Part shown: in pieces, positions 24,654 through 32,383 of the stretch
How positions within the stretch are numbered: position 1 is the stretch's first letter
How the letters are laid out: the number at the start of each line of letters is the position of its first letter
Source of the DNA: an uncultured Clostridia bacterium
Lineage (GTDB): Bacteria; Bacillota; Clostridia; Christensenellales; CAG-917
Length of the DNA: 41,463 nt
Assembly (NCBI GenBank): GCA_944372795.1
Contig: CALWAF010000011.1
Location: 1 to 41,463 of the forward strand
Direction: 5' to 3'
The notes under the pieces: model-generated
The model's database searches: none
Told to the model about the DNA's origin: nothing
What the model saw: the letters and a program-made list of their open reading frames with translations, nothing else
Position numbers and translations under genes: made by a program

Positions 24654-25607
24654 ATGATGGAGATCAAAAAGCCCAAGATAACGTTCGAGGAAAACGAAAG
24701 CAAAAATTATGCGAAGTTTGTCGTCGAGCCGCTTGAGCGCGGTTTCGGCACCACCCTCGGCAACAGTTTGAGACGTGTTCTCCTGTCCTCCCTGCCCGGT
24801 GCGGCGGCAGTCGGCATCAAGATCGACGGCGTGGATCATGAGTTTTCCACCGTCAAAGGCGTGAAAGAGGAGGTCACCGAGATCATCCTCAACCTCAAGA
24901 CCGTGCGCTTCAAGGTCACCGCTCCCGCAGAGGGCGAAAAGATCAAACTGTCCCTCTCCGCCGATTCCGTCGGTCCCGTGACCGCGGGCGACATCGACCT
25001 GCCTTCCACCGTCGAGGTGCTCAACCCCGAGCAGCTCATCTGCACCCTCGACGAAGGCGGCAGCATCAACATGCAGATCTTTGTGGGCACCGGCCGCGGC
25101 TACGTCCCCGCCGAGCGCAATAAGGATGCCGAGCAGCCCATCGGGTTCATCCCCATGGACAGCATCTTCACCCCCGTGACCAAGGTCAACTACGCGGTGG
25201 AAAGCACCCGCGTGGAGCAGAGCATCGACTTTGACAAGCTCACCATCGAGGTCACCACGGACGGCACCATCTCTGCAAAGGAGATCATCTCCCTCGCCGC
25301 AAAGATCATCAACGATCACATGAGACTTTTCGTCGAGCTCGTCGACAATATGAGCGAGCAGAACATTCTGGTGTCCCAGGACGACGACAAGGCGCAGAAG
25401 GTCATGGAAATGTCCGTGGAGGATCTCGACCTCTCCGTGCGTTCCTACAACTGCCTGAAACGCGCAGGTATCCACACCGTCGCCGATCTCACCAAACGCA
25501 CCGAGGACGATATGCTCAAAGTCAGAAACCTCGGCAGAAAATCCCTCGAAGAAGTCGTGAAAAAGCTCGAAGAACTGGGATTGAGCCTCAAAGCGCAAGA
25601 GGACTAG
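24654..25607 (+). CDS. rpoA: RNA polymerase subunit alpha
   Basis: 317 aa. The N-terminal dimerisation domain (about 1-228) has ERGFGTTLGNSLRRVLLSSL and contacts beta/beta'. The C-terminal domain (about 250-310) has SVRSYNCLKRAGIHTVADLT and LRNLGRKS-like VRNLGRKSLEEV, which bind UP elements and activators; an AT-rich tract before the rpsJ promoter could be such a target. Two adjacent ATGs (24654 and 24657) are possible starts. Confidence 0.98.
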   Translation: MMEIKKPKITFEENESKNYAKFVVEPLERGFGTTLGNSLRRVLLSSLPGAAAVGIKIDGVDHEFSTVKGVKEEVTEIILNLKTVRFKVTAPAEGEKIKLSLSADSVGPVTAGDIDLPSTVEVLNPEQLICTLDEGGSINMQIFVGTGRGYVPAERNKDAEQPIGFIPMDSIFTPVTKVNYAVESTRVEQSIDFDKLTIEVTTDGTISAKEIISLAAKIINDHMRLFVELVDNMSEQNILVSQDDDKAQKVMEMSVEDLDLSVRSYNCLKRAGIHTVADLTKRTEDDMLKVRNLGRKSLEEVVKKLEELGLSLKAQED

Positions 25608-25616
25608 GAGGACATC

Positions 25617-26123
25617 ATGGCAAGAAAATTAGGTAAACGCACCGACCAGAGAATGGCGATGCTTCGCAATCAGGTCTCCGAGCTGCTGTGGTACGGCGAG
25701 ATCGAGACCACCGTCGACCGCGCAAAAGAGGTCAGAAGAATGGCGGAGAAGCTCATCACCCTCGCCATCCGCACCTATCAGGATGACGTCACCGTCACCA
25801 AGTCCGTCAAGGGCGCAAAAGGCGAGAAGACCGACGTCCAGTTCGTCAACGACGGCGTCAAGAAGCTCGCTGCCCGCAGAAGACTCATGGCGGAGCTTCG
25901 CGACCTTCAGGAGATCCGCGCAGAGAAGGAGAGCAAGGCAGCTTACGTCGCGCGCATCAAGGACGTGCATCATCCTCTCATCGAGAAGATGTTCAAAGAG
26001 TACGCCCCCAAGTATGACGCCCGCGCCACCGAGCTCGGCAAAGGCGGCGGCTACACCCGCATCCTCCGCACGGGCGTGAGGAGGGGGGATGCGGCGCAGG
26101 TTTGCATCCTTCAACTGATCTGA
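25617..26123 (+). CDS. rplQ: Large ribosomal subunit protein bL17
   Basis: 168 aa. The N-terminal part RKLGKRTDQRMAMLRNQVSE and the C-terminal GGYTRILRTGVRRGDAAQ match L17. About 50 residues between them (TKSVKGAKGEKTDVQFVNDG and a charged helix) make it longer than the roughly 115-aa minimal form; some lineages carry such an insertion. The last residues end where L17 normally ends. Its TGA stop (26121-26123) is bases 2-4 of the E element that follows. Confidence 0.96.
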   Translation: MARKLGKRTDQRMAMLRNQVSELLWYGEIETTVDRAKEVRRMAEKLITLAIRTYQDDVTVTKSVKGAKGEKTDVQFVNDGVKKLAARRRLMAELRDLQEIRAEKESKAAYVARIKDVHHPLIEKMFKEYAPKYDARATELGKGGGYTRILRTGVRRGDAAQVCILQLI

Positions 26124-26244
26124 CACTCTCATTTGGCGAATTGCTGTGTCAAAGGCACCCTTGCGGCGGGGCACGTACGTTTAAGTACGCTAACCCCTTG
26201 CAAGGGTGCCTTTTCCTTGCACTTCATCCAAATGAGAGCGTCAG
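26120..26244. repeat. E element 3, short form, overlapping the rplQ stop codon
   Basis: Terminal repeats CTGACACTCTCATTTGG (26120-26136) and CCAAATGAGAGCGTCAG (26228-26244) match with one mismatch. The central stem AAAGGCACCCTTGC (26151-26164) pairs perfectly with 26200-26213 and is followed by a few T residues, so it is a plausible terminator for the ribosomal operon. It is nearly identical to E2 at 9304-9428. Confidence 0.87.
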
Positions 26245-26264
26245 GACGACGGGAAGTAAGAGCG

Positions 26265-26329
26265 GGCGTTCGGGGTCCCCGCCGAAAGTATTTTCGGTGG
26301 GATAAATTTCATCTAAATGAGAGCGTCAG
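26265..26329 (+). repeat. B hairpin followed by an orphan E terminal repeat
   Basis: GTTCGGGGTC introduces a hairpin, CCCGCCGAAA (26278-26287) with TTTCGGTGGG (26292-26301). After a few bases comes CTAAATGAGAGCGTCAG (26313-26329), an E right end with no matching left end or core next to it. Confidence 0.6.
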
Positions 26330-26379
26330 AGAGCGGGGGAGTAGGAACCGAGAAAACATCGTGCCCAAAGGCTAGAACG

Positions 26380-26794
26380 CGTGTACGTCCCCTGACATGG
26401 GAGTATTGTTCCCCCTCCTTCCTGCGGGTAAAGTTCTGTCCTCCAACATTGGAATGTTGCTTGCCCCCTTCCTGCGGGTTTCCCCCTAAATCGTTCCCCC
26501 TTGAAAGGGAACCCACCATTTCGGGGGAAACCTTCGGCACTCGGGCACGAGGGCGTCCGAGGACGGCGCCTCCACGGCGCCGCCATGTTATGCCGCTTGC
26601 AATGCGCCCGCTTCGCGAAGAGAATGGCGCATTGCTAGCGCACGTTTCGTCAGCCCTCGGCACTCATACGGTCGCCGCGGCGCTCAAGAGGGCTATGCCC
26701 TGTGAGCGCTTGGTGAGCGGCTCCACTCCGAACCAGATAACATCATGTCAGGGGACGTCACGCTCGGAGGTTTTCGTAAAGTCGTCAAACGTGC
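26380..26794. repeat. Repeat-rich intergenic tract with several hairpins
   Basis: 26380-26425 is a C repeat (TGTACGTCCCCTGACATGGG). Local hairpins follow: CAACATT/AATGTTG near 26440-26456, GTTCCC/GGGAAC near 26494-26514 and GCAATGCGCC (26599-26608) with GGCGCATTGC (26626-26635). 26722-26775 resembles 10397-10445. No coding sequence is supported. Confidence 0.5.
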
Positions 26795-27000
26795 ACTTAT
26801 TCGGAGCGTCACCGAGCACGATGATTCTCTTTCGAAGACGGTTTCACGCGCCGCTCACCCAAACTTGCACAGCGGGCATTTAAGCCCGCTCTTGCAAGTC
26901 GCGGCGCGAAATGCGACCTCGCAAGCCAAACGAACCATTAAGTAGACACGGGCGCCGTGCGCGTCGAGTCGCCTTCCTCTCCCCGCGAGCGATGTTCGGT
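26795..27000 (-). repeat. F-type repeat copy 3, short form
   Basis: Inverted relative to copies 1 and 2. The stem is CGCGCCGC (26847-26854) with GCGGCGCG (26901-26908), and the inner hairpin is ACTTGCA..AGCGGGC/GCCCGCT..TGCAAGT. Flanks are CTCTTTCGAAGACGG and TTAAGTAGACACGGGCG. Confidence 0.72.
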
Positions 27001-27165
27001 TTATTCTGTTCGCCGCTCGATTATCTCTATGCGAGATTCAAACTTTATCAAAAGGACGAAAAGTATATCCCGCATTTTAGGAGGACTGAACTCTTCCCGA
27101 GCGGGGGAGGAACACCCGAAGGGAAGGTGGGGGAACAATACTCCATTGTTGCGAGACGTGCGCCC
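27001..27165 (-). repeat. D and C repeat units attached to F copy 3
   Basis: 27001-27095 matches the D unit at 9865-9970 in inverse orientation (GCATTTTAGGAGGACTGAAC). 27100-27165 matches the C unit (GGGGGAACAATACTCC). The order C-D-F is the same as at 9692-10385 and 28190-28550, so these units travel together as a composite. Confidence 0.6.
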
Positions 27166-27174
27166 CATGATATA

Positions 27175-27206
27175 TCAAAAACCGCCGTTTATGCGGCGGT
27201 TTTTGA
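27175..27206. terminator. Bidirectional terminator downstream of ttcA-like gene
   Basis: TCAAAAACCGCCG (27175-27187) and CGGCGGTTTTTGA (27194-27206) pair perfectly over 13 bp with a 6-base loop. A/T runs on both sides allow termination in both directions. It lies 25 bp beyond the minus-strand gene's stop. Confidence 0.85.
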
Positions 27207-27230
27207 TGTATAAAGGTGTGTTGTGTTTAT

Positions 27231-28010
27231 TTAGCTTTGTGTGGGAGTAGAAGATCGGGTGGTCTTGTCGTCTTGCTGCGGAGGGGGTGTGAGTGGCCAG
27301 AGGTTGGCGCGCTCCGGGTGGTAGACGGCGCCGAGGATGCGTTCCTTCACAAAGGGAATGTCCTTGCGGATGGTCTTGATGAGCTGTTTGATGTACTCGC
27401 GTTTGGTGAAGTGGTCGGCGGGGCAGGGGTTCTTGACCACGGGCAGTCCGAGGCGGTTCACCGCGCCCGTGATGTCGCATTCCTCGATGTAGACGAGGGG
27501 ACGGATGAGGGTGACGCCGCTCTTGTCCATATACGCCGTCGGGGTGAAGCAGGAGAAGCGTCCTTCGTAAAAGAGGGACATGAGCGCTGTCTCCGCCACG
27601 TCGTCGGCGTTGTGACCGAGGGCGAGTTTGCCGCCGCCCAGACGGTTGATCTCGCTGTTCAGCGCGCCTCTGCGGAACTTGGCGCAGAGGGAGCAGGGGT
27701 TGGACTCCTTCCTCGCGTCAAAGACTATCTCCGCGATGTCCGTCTTCACTATGTGGCGGGGGACTTCGATCTGTCTGCAGTATTCCGAGATCGCGTCCGA
27801 CTCCGAGATGGGGGAGTCCTTGAAGCCCATGTCCACGGTGATCGCCTGAAGCTCGAAGCGTTCGGGCGAGAAGGCGCGGTAAGCCGCGAGCGCCGCAAGC
27901 AGCAGTACGCTGTCTTTGCCGCCCGAAAGCCCGACGAATATCCTGTCGCCGTCTTCGATCATCTTGTAGTCTTGGATCGCCCGCCGCATGGGGGAGAGTA
28001 TCTGTTGCAT
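27231..28010 (-). CDS. ttcA: tRNA 2-thiocytidine synthetase-like protein (TtcA family)
   Basis: 259 aa PP-loop ATPase of the TtcA/TilS superfamily. SGGKDS lies at 29-34. Cys107 and Cys110 (NPCSLC) with Cys197 (NPCPAD) form the three-cysteine iron-sulfur site typical of TtcA, which thiolates C32 of tRNAs. LGHNADDVAET near 132-142 is also a family mark. The C-terminal 20 residues are Pro/Gln/Thr-rich and unrelated to the core. Proteins of this type in Bacillota are often annotated only as TtcA-like and the exact tRNA base is uncertain. The ATG at 28010 has no ribosome binding site and lies 6 bases after a TATAAT. Confidence 0.85.
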   Translation of the reverse strand: MQQILSPMRRAIQDYKMIEDGDRIFVGLSGGKDSVLLLAALAAYRAFSPERFELQAITVDMGFKDSPISESDAISEYCRQIEVPRHIVKTDIAEIVFDARKESNPCSLCAKFRRGALNSEINRLGGGKLALGHNADDVAETALMSLFYEGRFSCFTPTAYMDKSGVTLIRPLVYIEECDITGAVNRLGLPVVKNPCPADHFTKREYIKQLIKTIRKDIPFVKERILGAVYHPERANLWPLTPPPQQDDKTTRSSTPTQS

Positions 28011-28016
28011 ACCGCG

Positions 28017-28045
28017 ATTATATCACTCCCGCGCTTTTGATGCAA
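28017..28045 (-). promoter_or_regulatory. Promoter of ttcA-like gene, leaderless arrangement
   Basis: On the minus strand, TTGCAT (28045-28040), a 17-bp spacer and TATAAT (28022-28017). The -10 ends 6 bases before the ATG, so the transcript would begin at or next to the start codon. Confidence 0.7.
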
Positions 28046-28110
28046 GGGGCTCTGCCCCTTGATCCCGGCAGGGGCGCCGGCCCTGCACCCCGCGAGGGGC
28101 ATTATGCCCC
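28046..28110. repeat. Three consecutive GGGGC-type hairpins
   Basis: AAGGGGC/GCCCCTT (about 28044-28060), GCAGGG(GC)/CCCTGC (about 28069-28086) and GAGGGGC/GCCCCTC (about 28094-28112) follow each other with similar 10-base spacers. The pattern resembles GC-rich hairpin arrays seen between genes in this group. No gene. Confidence 0.5.
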
Positions 28111-28136
28111 TCGACCCCTTATTTTTATATAATATT

Positions 28137-28174
28137 GCGCCGAGTGTTGCGGCTACGCCCGCAACACTCGGCGC
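28137..28174. repeat. 16-bp perfect hairpin
   Basis: GCGCCGAGTGTTGCGG (28137-28152) pairs perfectly with 28159-28174 around a 6-base loop, with AT-rich flanks on both sides (TTATATAATATT and CTTTATATTAAAG). It could be a terminator facing either way, though no transcription unit clearly ends here. Confidence 0.55.
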
Positions 28175-28189
28175 CTTTATATTAAAGTA

Positions 28190-28550
28190 TGGGCGAGCGT
28201 CCCCAAGCACGACGGCTCTTTTTCGGAGACGGAATTACGCGCCGCTCAGCCAAACTTGCACCGTGGGCGAATTTTCGCCCACGCTTGCAAGTCGCGGCGC
28301 GCTAAGTGAGTGCCGAGCGCCGACGGAACATTAAGTAGGCACGGGCGTGGTGCGCGAGCGCCGAATTCCTCCGCCCGTGCCGGGTTTTTAGTGAGTACTG
28401 TTCGCCGCTCGATTATGTAAGTGCGAGACTCAAACTTTTTTCAAAAGGCGGAAAGTTAGTCCCGCATTTTAGGAGGACTGCACTCTAATCGGACACGGGG
28501 GAGGAAAGCCCGGAGGGAAGGAGGGGGAATTCTAACTCACCCGCGAGACG
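28190..28550 (-). repeat. Composite C-D-F repeat, F copy 4
   Basis: F stem: CGCGCCGC (28238-28245) with GCGGCGCG (28294-28301). The inner hairpin has GTGGGCG/CGCCCAC where copies 3 and 5 have GCGGGC/GCCCGC, a compensated change. D unit at about 28390-28485 and C unit at about 28495-28550, inverted. The right part of the F flank is more diverged than in other copies. Confidence 0.68.
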
Positions 28551-28602
28551 AACAGCCTATTCGGAGCGTCTTCGAGCATGACGGTCTCTCTTTGAAAAAA
28601 AG

Positions 28603-28631
28603 TTGTATTTTGAGAAAAAAGGTTGTATAAT
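28603..28631 (+). promoter_or_regulatory. Promoter of fba
   Basis: TTGTAT at 28603-28608, a 17-bp spacer and TATAAT at 28626-28631. Start near 28638, about 24 bases before the ATG; the RBS CGGAGGA lies between. Confidence 0.78.
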
Positions 28632-28661
28632 AAATACAATCACAATTCGGAGGATAACCAA

Positions 28662-29591
28662 ATGCCATTGGTAACTACAACCGAGATGTTCAAGAAGGCT
28701 TACGACGGCGGCTATGCCATCGGCGCTTTCAACGTCAACAACATGGAGATCATTCAGGGCATCGTTGAGGCCGCGACGGAGGAAAACGCGCCTCTCATCC
28801 TGCAGGTGTCTGCGGGCGCGAGGAAATATGCGAACACCGTCTATCTCAAGAAGATGGTGGAGGCGGCGGTGGAGACCAGCGGTCTGCCCATTGCGCTGCA
28901 CCTCGATCACGGCGACAGCTTTGCTCTGTGCAAGGATTGCGTGGACAGCGGTTTCACCTCTGTCATGATCGACGCGAGCGCGCATCCTTTTGCGGAAAAC
29001 ATCAGCATTACGAAGCAGGTCGTCGAGTACGCGCACGATCACGGCGTGGTCGTCGAGGCGGAGCTCGGCAAGCTCGCGGGCGTTGAGGACGACGTCAAGG
29101 TCGATGCCAAGGACGCCAGCTACACCGATCCCGATCAGGTGCAGGAGTTTGTGGAGAAGACGGGTGTGGATTCCCTCGCCATCGCCATCGGCACCTCTCA
29201 CGGCGCGTTCAAGTTCAAGGGTCAGCCGAAGCTGCGTTTCGACATCCTCGAAGAGGTCGGCAAGCGTCTGCCCGGGTTCCCCATCGTTCTGCACGGCGCG
29301 AGCAGCGTCCCGCAGGAATACGTCAAGCTCATCAACCAGTACGGCGGCAACATGCCCGGCGCACAGGGCGTCCCCGAGGAAATGCTCCGCAAGGCGGCGA
29401 CCATGGCGGTGTGCAAGATCAACATCGACTCCGACCTGCGTCTCGCCGTCACCGCGACCATCCGTGAGCACTTCGCGCTCAATCCCTCTCACTTCGACCC
29501 CCGTCAGTATCTCGGGCCCGCGAGAGACGCGGTGCGCAAGGTGGTGCGTCACAAGATCGTCGACGTGCTCGGCTGCAACGGCAAGGCGTAA
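28662..29591 (+). CDS. fba: Class II fructose-bisphosphate aldolase
   Basis: 309 aa from ATG 28662 behind CGGAGGA; an in-frame ATG at 28623 lies before the probable transcript start. It cleaves fructose 1,6-bisphosphate into glyceraldehyde 3-phosphate and DHAP with a divalent metal. LHLDHGDSF (79-87; Asp82, His83), VEAELG, GTSHGAFKF and VLHGASSVP are the class II metal and substrate loops. Related class II aldolases act on tagatose bisphosphate; without closer comparison both remain possible, but glycolytic FBA is the likelier. Followed by a strong terminator. Confidence 0.93.
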   Translation: MPLVTTTEMFKKAYDGGYAIGAFNVNNMEIIQGIVEAATEENAPLILQVSAGARKYANTVYLKKMVEAAVETSGLPIALHLDHGDSFALCKDCVDSGFTSVMIDASAHPFAENISITKQVVEYAHDHGVVVEAELGKLAGVEDDVKVDAKDASYTDPDQVQEFVEKTGVDSLAIAIGTSHGAFKFKGQPKLRFDILEEVGKRLPGFPIVLHGASSVPQEYVKLINQYGGNMPGAQGVPEEMLRKAATMAVCKINIDSDLRLAVTATIREHFALNPSHFDPRQYLGPARDAVRKVVRHKIVDVLGCNGKA

Positions 29592-29612
29592 AGCCATCTC
29601 CCGATAAGGACA

Positions 29613-29639
29613 AAAAGAGCGCGTAATGCGCTCTTTTTT
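29613..29639 (+). terminator. Terminator after fba
   Basis: AAAAAGAGCGC (29613-29623) and GCGCTCTTTTT (29629-29639) pair perfectly over 11 bp around GTAAT, ending in a T-run. Confidence 0.9.
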
Positions 29640-29677
29640 GCCGAGAACGGGGCATAATAACCCGAGAGGAGGCAACT

Positions 29678-30796
29678 ATGATACATGACATCAGGCAAAA
29701 GACGCTTGCAGACAATCTGGTGAACTATTCCTGCGGCGTGAAGAGCGGCGACAAGGTCTGGATCGACGTCTCGGGCGCGGGAGCGGAATTCACGTCCCTT
29801 CTCGTCAAAGCGGTGTATGCGGCGGGCGGGATGCCCTTTGTATTCACCTCCGAGAGCAAGGTCAAGCGCGAGCTGCTCGCGGGCGCGTCCGACGAGATGC
29901 TTGCCGTATGGGCGGAGCGCGACGCAGCTTTCATGGACAAGATGGACTGCTACATCGGCGTGCGCGGCGGCAACAACAGCTACGAGCTCTCCGACGTCCC
30001 CGAGGACAGGATGCAGGCGTACGACAAGATATACGCGCAGAAAGTGCACCACAACATCCGTGTCAAAAAGACGCGCTGGGTCATCCTGCGCTATCCGACG
30101 GAGGGCATGAGCCAGCTCGCCGGCATGAGCACGGAAGCCTTTGAAAACTACTTCTTCGACGTGTGCTGCTTGGACTATCGCAAGATGGACAAAGCGATGG
30201 ATGCACTGGTTGATCTGATGAATAAGACGGATAAAGTGCGCATTGTGGCGAAAGGCACCGATCTCAACTTCTCCATCAAGGGCGTCGGAGCGGTGAAGTG
30301 CAGCGGGCATTGCAACATCCCCGACGGCGAGGTCTACACCGCGCCCGTGCGCGACAGCGTGAACGGCACCATCGCCTACAACGTACCCTCCATCGAGAAC
30401 GGCTTCAAGTTCGAGGACGTGGCTCTCACCTTCAAGGACGGCAAGATCGTCAAGGCGACCGCCAACAACACCGAGAAAGCCAACGCCATCTTCGACACCG
30501 ACGAGGGCGCAAGGTATGTGGGCGAGTTCTCCTTCGGGCTGAACCCCTACATCGACCGCGCGATAGGGGACATCCTCTTTGACGAGAAGATCTCGGGCTC
30601 AATCCACTTCACCCCGGGCGCGTGCTACGACGACGCCCCCAACGGCAACGTCAGCGCAGTGCATTGGGACCTCGTGCAAGTGCACACTCCCGCCTACGGC
30701 GGCGGCGAGATCTATATGGACGGCGTGCTGGTGCGAAAGGACGGACGTTTCGTCCTCCCGGAGCTTGCGGCGCTCAACCCCGAGAACCTGAAATGA
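29678..30796 (+). CDS. Aminopeptidase, M29 (AmpS-like) family
   Basis: 372 aa cytoplasmic metallo-aminopeptidase of the M29 thermophilic aminopeptidase family. Features: an N-terminal domain with GVKSGDKVWIDVSG; then metal-binding segments PDGEVYTAP, YVGEFSFGLNP and SAVHWDLVQVH. The sequence around the last ligands differs from the classic AmpS pattern, placing it in a divergent Clostridia-type branch. RBS GAGGAGG ahead of ATG 29678. It lies behind a terminator, with no clear -35/-10 of its own, so it may depend on readthrough or a weak promoter near CATAAT at 29653. Confidence 0.88.
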   Translation: MIHDIRQKTLADNLVNYSCGVKSGDKVWIDVSGAGAEFTSLLVKAVYAAGGMPFVFTSESKVKRELLAGASDEMLAVWAERDAAFMDKMDCYIGVRGGNNSYELSDVPEDRMQAYDKIYAQKVHHNIRVKKTRWVILRYPTEGMSQLAGMSTEAFENYFFDVCCLDYRKMDKAMDALVDLMNKTDKVRIVAKGTDLNFSIKGVGAVKCSGHCNIPDGEVYTAPVRDSVNGTIAYNVPSIENGFKFEDVALTFKDGKIVKATANNTEKANAIFDTDEGARYVGEFSFGLNPYIDRAIGDILFDEKISGSIHFTPGACYDDAPNGNVSAVHWDLVQVHTPAYGGGEIYMDGVLVRKDGRFVLPELAALNPENLK

Positions 30797-30826
30797 ACGG
30801 TGCCGAGCGGGAATGATACGACAACA

Positions 30827-30856
30827 AAAAAGCCCTCCGAAGACGGAGGGCTTTTT
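30827..30856. terminator. Shared convergent terminator
   Basis: AAAAAGCCCTCCG (30827-30839) and CGGAGGGCTTTTT (30844-30856) pair over 13 bp around AAGA. It lies between two convergent genes, and both strands end in T-runs, so it can serve both. Confidence 0.9.
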
Positions 30857-30871
30857 GATGGGTGACAATTG

Positions 30872-32080
30872 TCACATTATCTCGTGATATATCTTGGTCA
30901 GCTCTTCCTTCCCCCAAATGACGGGCACGGGGTAGAGGGGGTTGGCTTCCTTGGCGGCGCGTTCCACCATGGTGGGGATGTCCTCTTCCTTGATGGTCCA
31001 TTTGCCCTGGATCTTGGTGGGGATGTCCATGGAGGCGTTCATATCCTTGATGGCTTGGATGAACGCTTTCGCTTTCGCCTCGTCGCTGTCGCCCTTGATG
31101 CCGACGGCGTCCGCGAGCTCGGCAAGTTTCTTATACGCACTCGCTCCGTACGCGTCGAGGACGTGGGGGAGGATGACGGCGTTGGCAAGCCCGTGAGGCA
31201 CGCCGTAGAAGCCGCCGAGGGAGTGCGCCACCGCGTGGACATAGCCGACGTACGCCCTTGTGAACGCCATGCCGGCGAGCAGGGACGCCTTCTGCATCTG
31301 ATTGCGCGCTTCCTTGTCCTGACCGTCGTCATAGGCGCGTTTGAGATATTTGAAGATGAGCTGAGTCGCTTCGATGGCGTATTTTTTGGTGTTGGAAGTG
31401 TTCTCGCCGCCGATGTACGCTTCCACCGCGTGGGTGAGCGCGTCCATACCGGTGGTGGAAGTGATGTGCTTGGGGAGCCCCACCGTGAGCAGGGGGTCCA
31501 TCACCGCGTAATGGGGGATGAGGACGGGGTCGTTGATGGGATATTTCTCGTGCGTCTCGGGGTTGGAGATAACCGCCGCGAGCGTGGCTTCGCTGCCCGT
31601 ACCGGAAGTGGTGGGGATGGCGACCAGCGGGGGGAGTTTCTTCATGACGCGCAGGATGCCTTTCATCTTGGGGATGGTTTTGCCGGGACGGGCGACGCGT
31701 GCGCCGATGCCCTTTGCGCAGTCCATGGGAGAGCCGCCGCCGAGAGCGATGATGACGTCGCACTTGTTGTCGTTGTAGAGCTTGAGACCCTCTTCGATGT
31801 TGGTGATGGTGGGGTTGGGGATGACCTTGTCATAGACGGTGATGTTCAGCCCTTCCGCCTTGAAGCCGTCGATGATGGGCTGCGCCATGCCGAGGCTCAT
31901 GAGCCCTTGGTCGGTGACGAGCAGCGCGCTCTTCCAGCCCTTCTTTTTTGCAAAGGCGGGGAGTTTTGCGAGGCTGCCCTCGCCGGAGATCTGCTCCGGG
32001 ACGCGCCAGGGCAGGAAGAACATGGCGACGTACATCACCTTTTGAAAACATCTGCAATACAGTTTGTAAAGTGCATTCAT
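30872..32080 (-). CDS. Iron-containing (group III) alcohol dehydrogenase
   Basis: 402 aa from ATG 32080, chosen because GGAGGG lies 9 bases before it; the frame stays open upstream without such a site. NAD(P)-binding GGGSPMD lies at 114-120. The metal site includes residues in PTTSGTGSEAT, MDALTHAVEAYIGG and HAVAHSLGGFYGVPHGLANA. It probably reduces an aldehyde in fermentation, or oxidises an alcohol; butanol, propanediol and lactaldehyde enzymes belong to the same family and I cannot choose. The first 25 residues are hydrophobic/aromatic and extra to the core. Confidence 0.9.
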   Translation of the reverse strand: MNALYKLYCRCFQKVMYVAMFFLPWRVPEQISGEGSLAKLPAFAKKKGWKSALLVTDQGLMSLGMAQPIIDGFKAEGLNITVYDKVIPNPTITNIEEGLKLYNDNKCDVIIALGGGSPMDCAKGIGARVARPGKTIPKMKGILRVMKKLPPLVAIPTTSGTGSEATLAAVISNPETHEKYPINDPVLIPHYAVMDPLLTVGLPKHITSTTGMDALTHAVEAYIGGENTSNTKKYAIEATQLIFKYLKRAYDDGQDKEARNQMQKASLLAGMAFTRAYVGYVHAVAHSLGGFYGVPHGLANAVILPHVLDAYGASAYKKLAELADAVGIKGDSDEAKAKAFIQAIKDMNASMDIPTKIQGKWTIKEEDIPTMVERAAKEANPLYPVPVIWGKEELTKIYHEIM

Positions 32081-32120
32081 TGTTGTTAGCCCTCCGGAAA
32101 ACCGTTTCTTTGTGAACAAT

Positions 32121-32149
32121 ATTTTATCATTCCCGCGGAGAATATGCAA
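32121..32149 (-). promoter_or_regulatory. Promoter of the alcohol dehydrogenase gene
   Basis: On the minus strand TTGCAT (32149-32144), a 17-bp spacer and TAAAAT (32126-32121). Confidence 0.7.
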
Positions 32150-32285
32150 CTTTTTTTCGTGTTTTTACGCGCGCGCGTGTAAGAAATCTCGCGAGGCGGC
32201 GGGATTTGTGCCGTGAAAGGGGAGTGCGGATCTCGCGCACACGCGCGTAGCGTGCGCGTGCATATAAATTTGTAATTAAAAACGC
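32150..32285. other. Divergent intergenic region with GC-alternating hairpin
   Basis: CACGCGC (32240-32246) can pair with GCGCGTG (32254-32260) within a run of alternating CG/GC; a second GCGCGC run lies near 32168-32178. No gene; the flanking promoters face outward. Confidence 0.4.
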
Positions 32286-32314
32286 TTGTGTTTTTTCGGC
32301 GTATTATGTAAAAT
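32286..32314 (+). promoter_or_regulatory. Promoter of gapA
   Basis: TTGTGT (32286-32291), a 17-bp spacer and TAAAAT (32309-32314). The leader to the ATG is about 63 nt. Confidence 0.68.
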
Positions 32315-32383
32315 ATAGCAAGTACGAAATGAATGGTTCACTTTGTACACCATCGAAATAAACCCTTCGGAGGACTCATAATT

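Noticed and set aside
26124..27230. tRNA or rRNA genes in the intergenic mosaics
   Set aside because: No cloverleaf with GTTCRA-like T-loop plus acceptor stem was found, and no rRNA-like sequence; the hairpins are repeat units.
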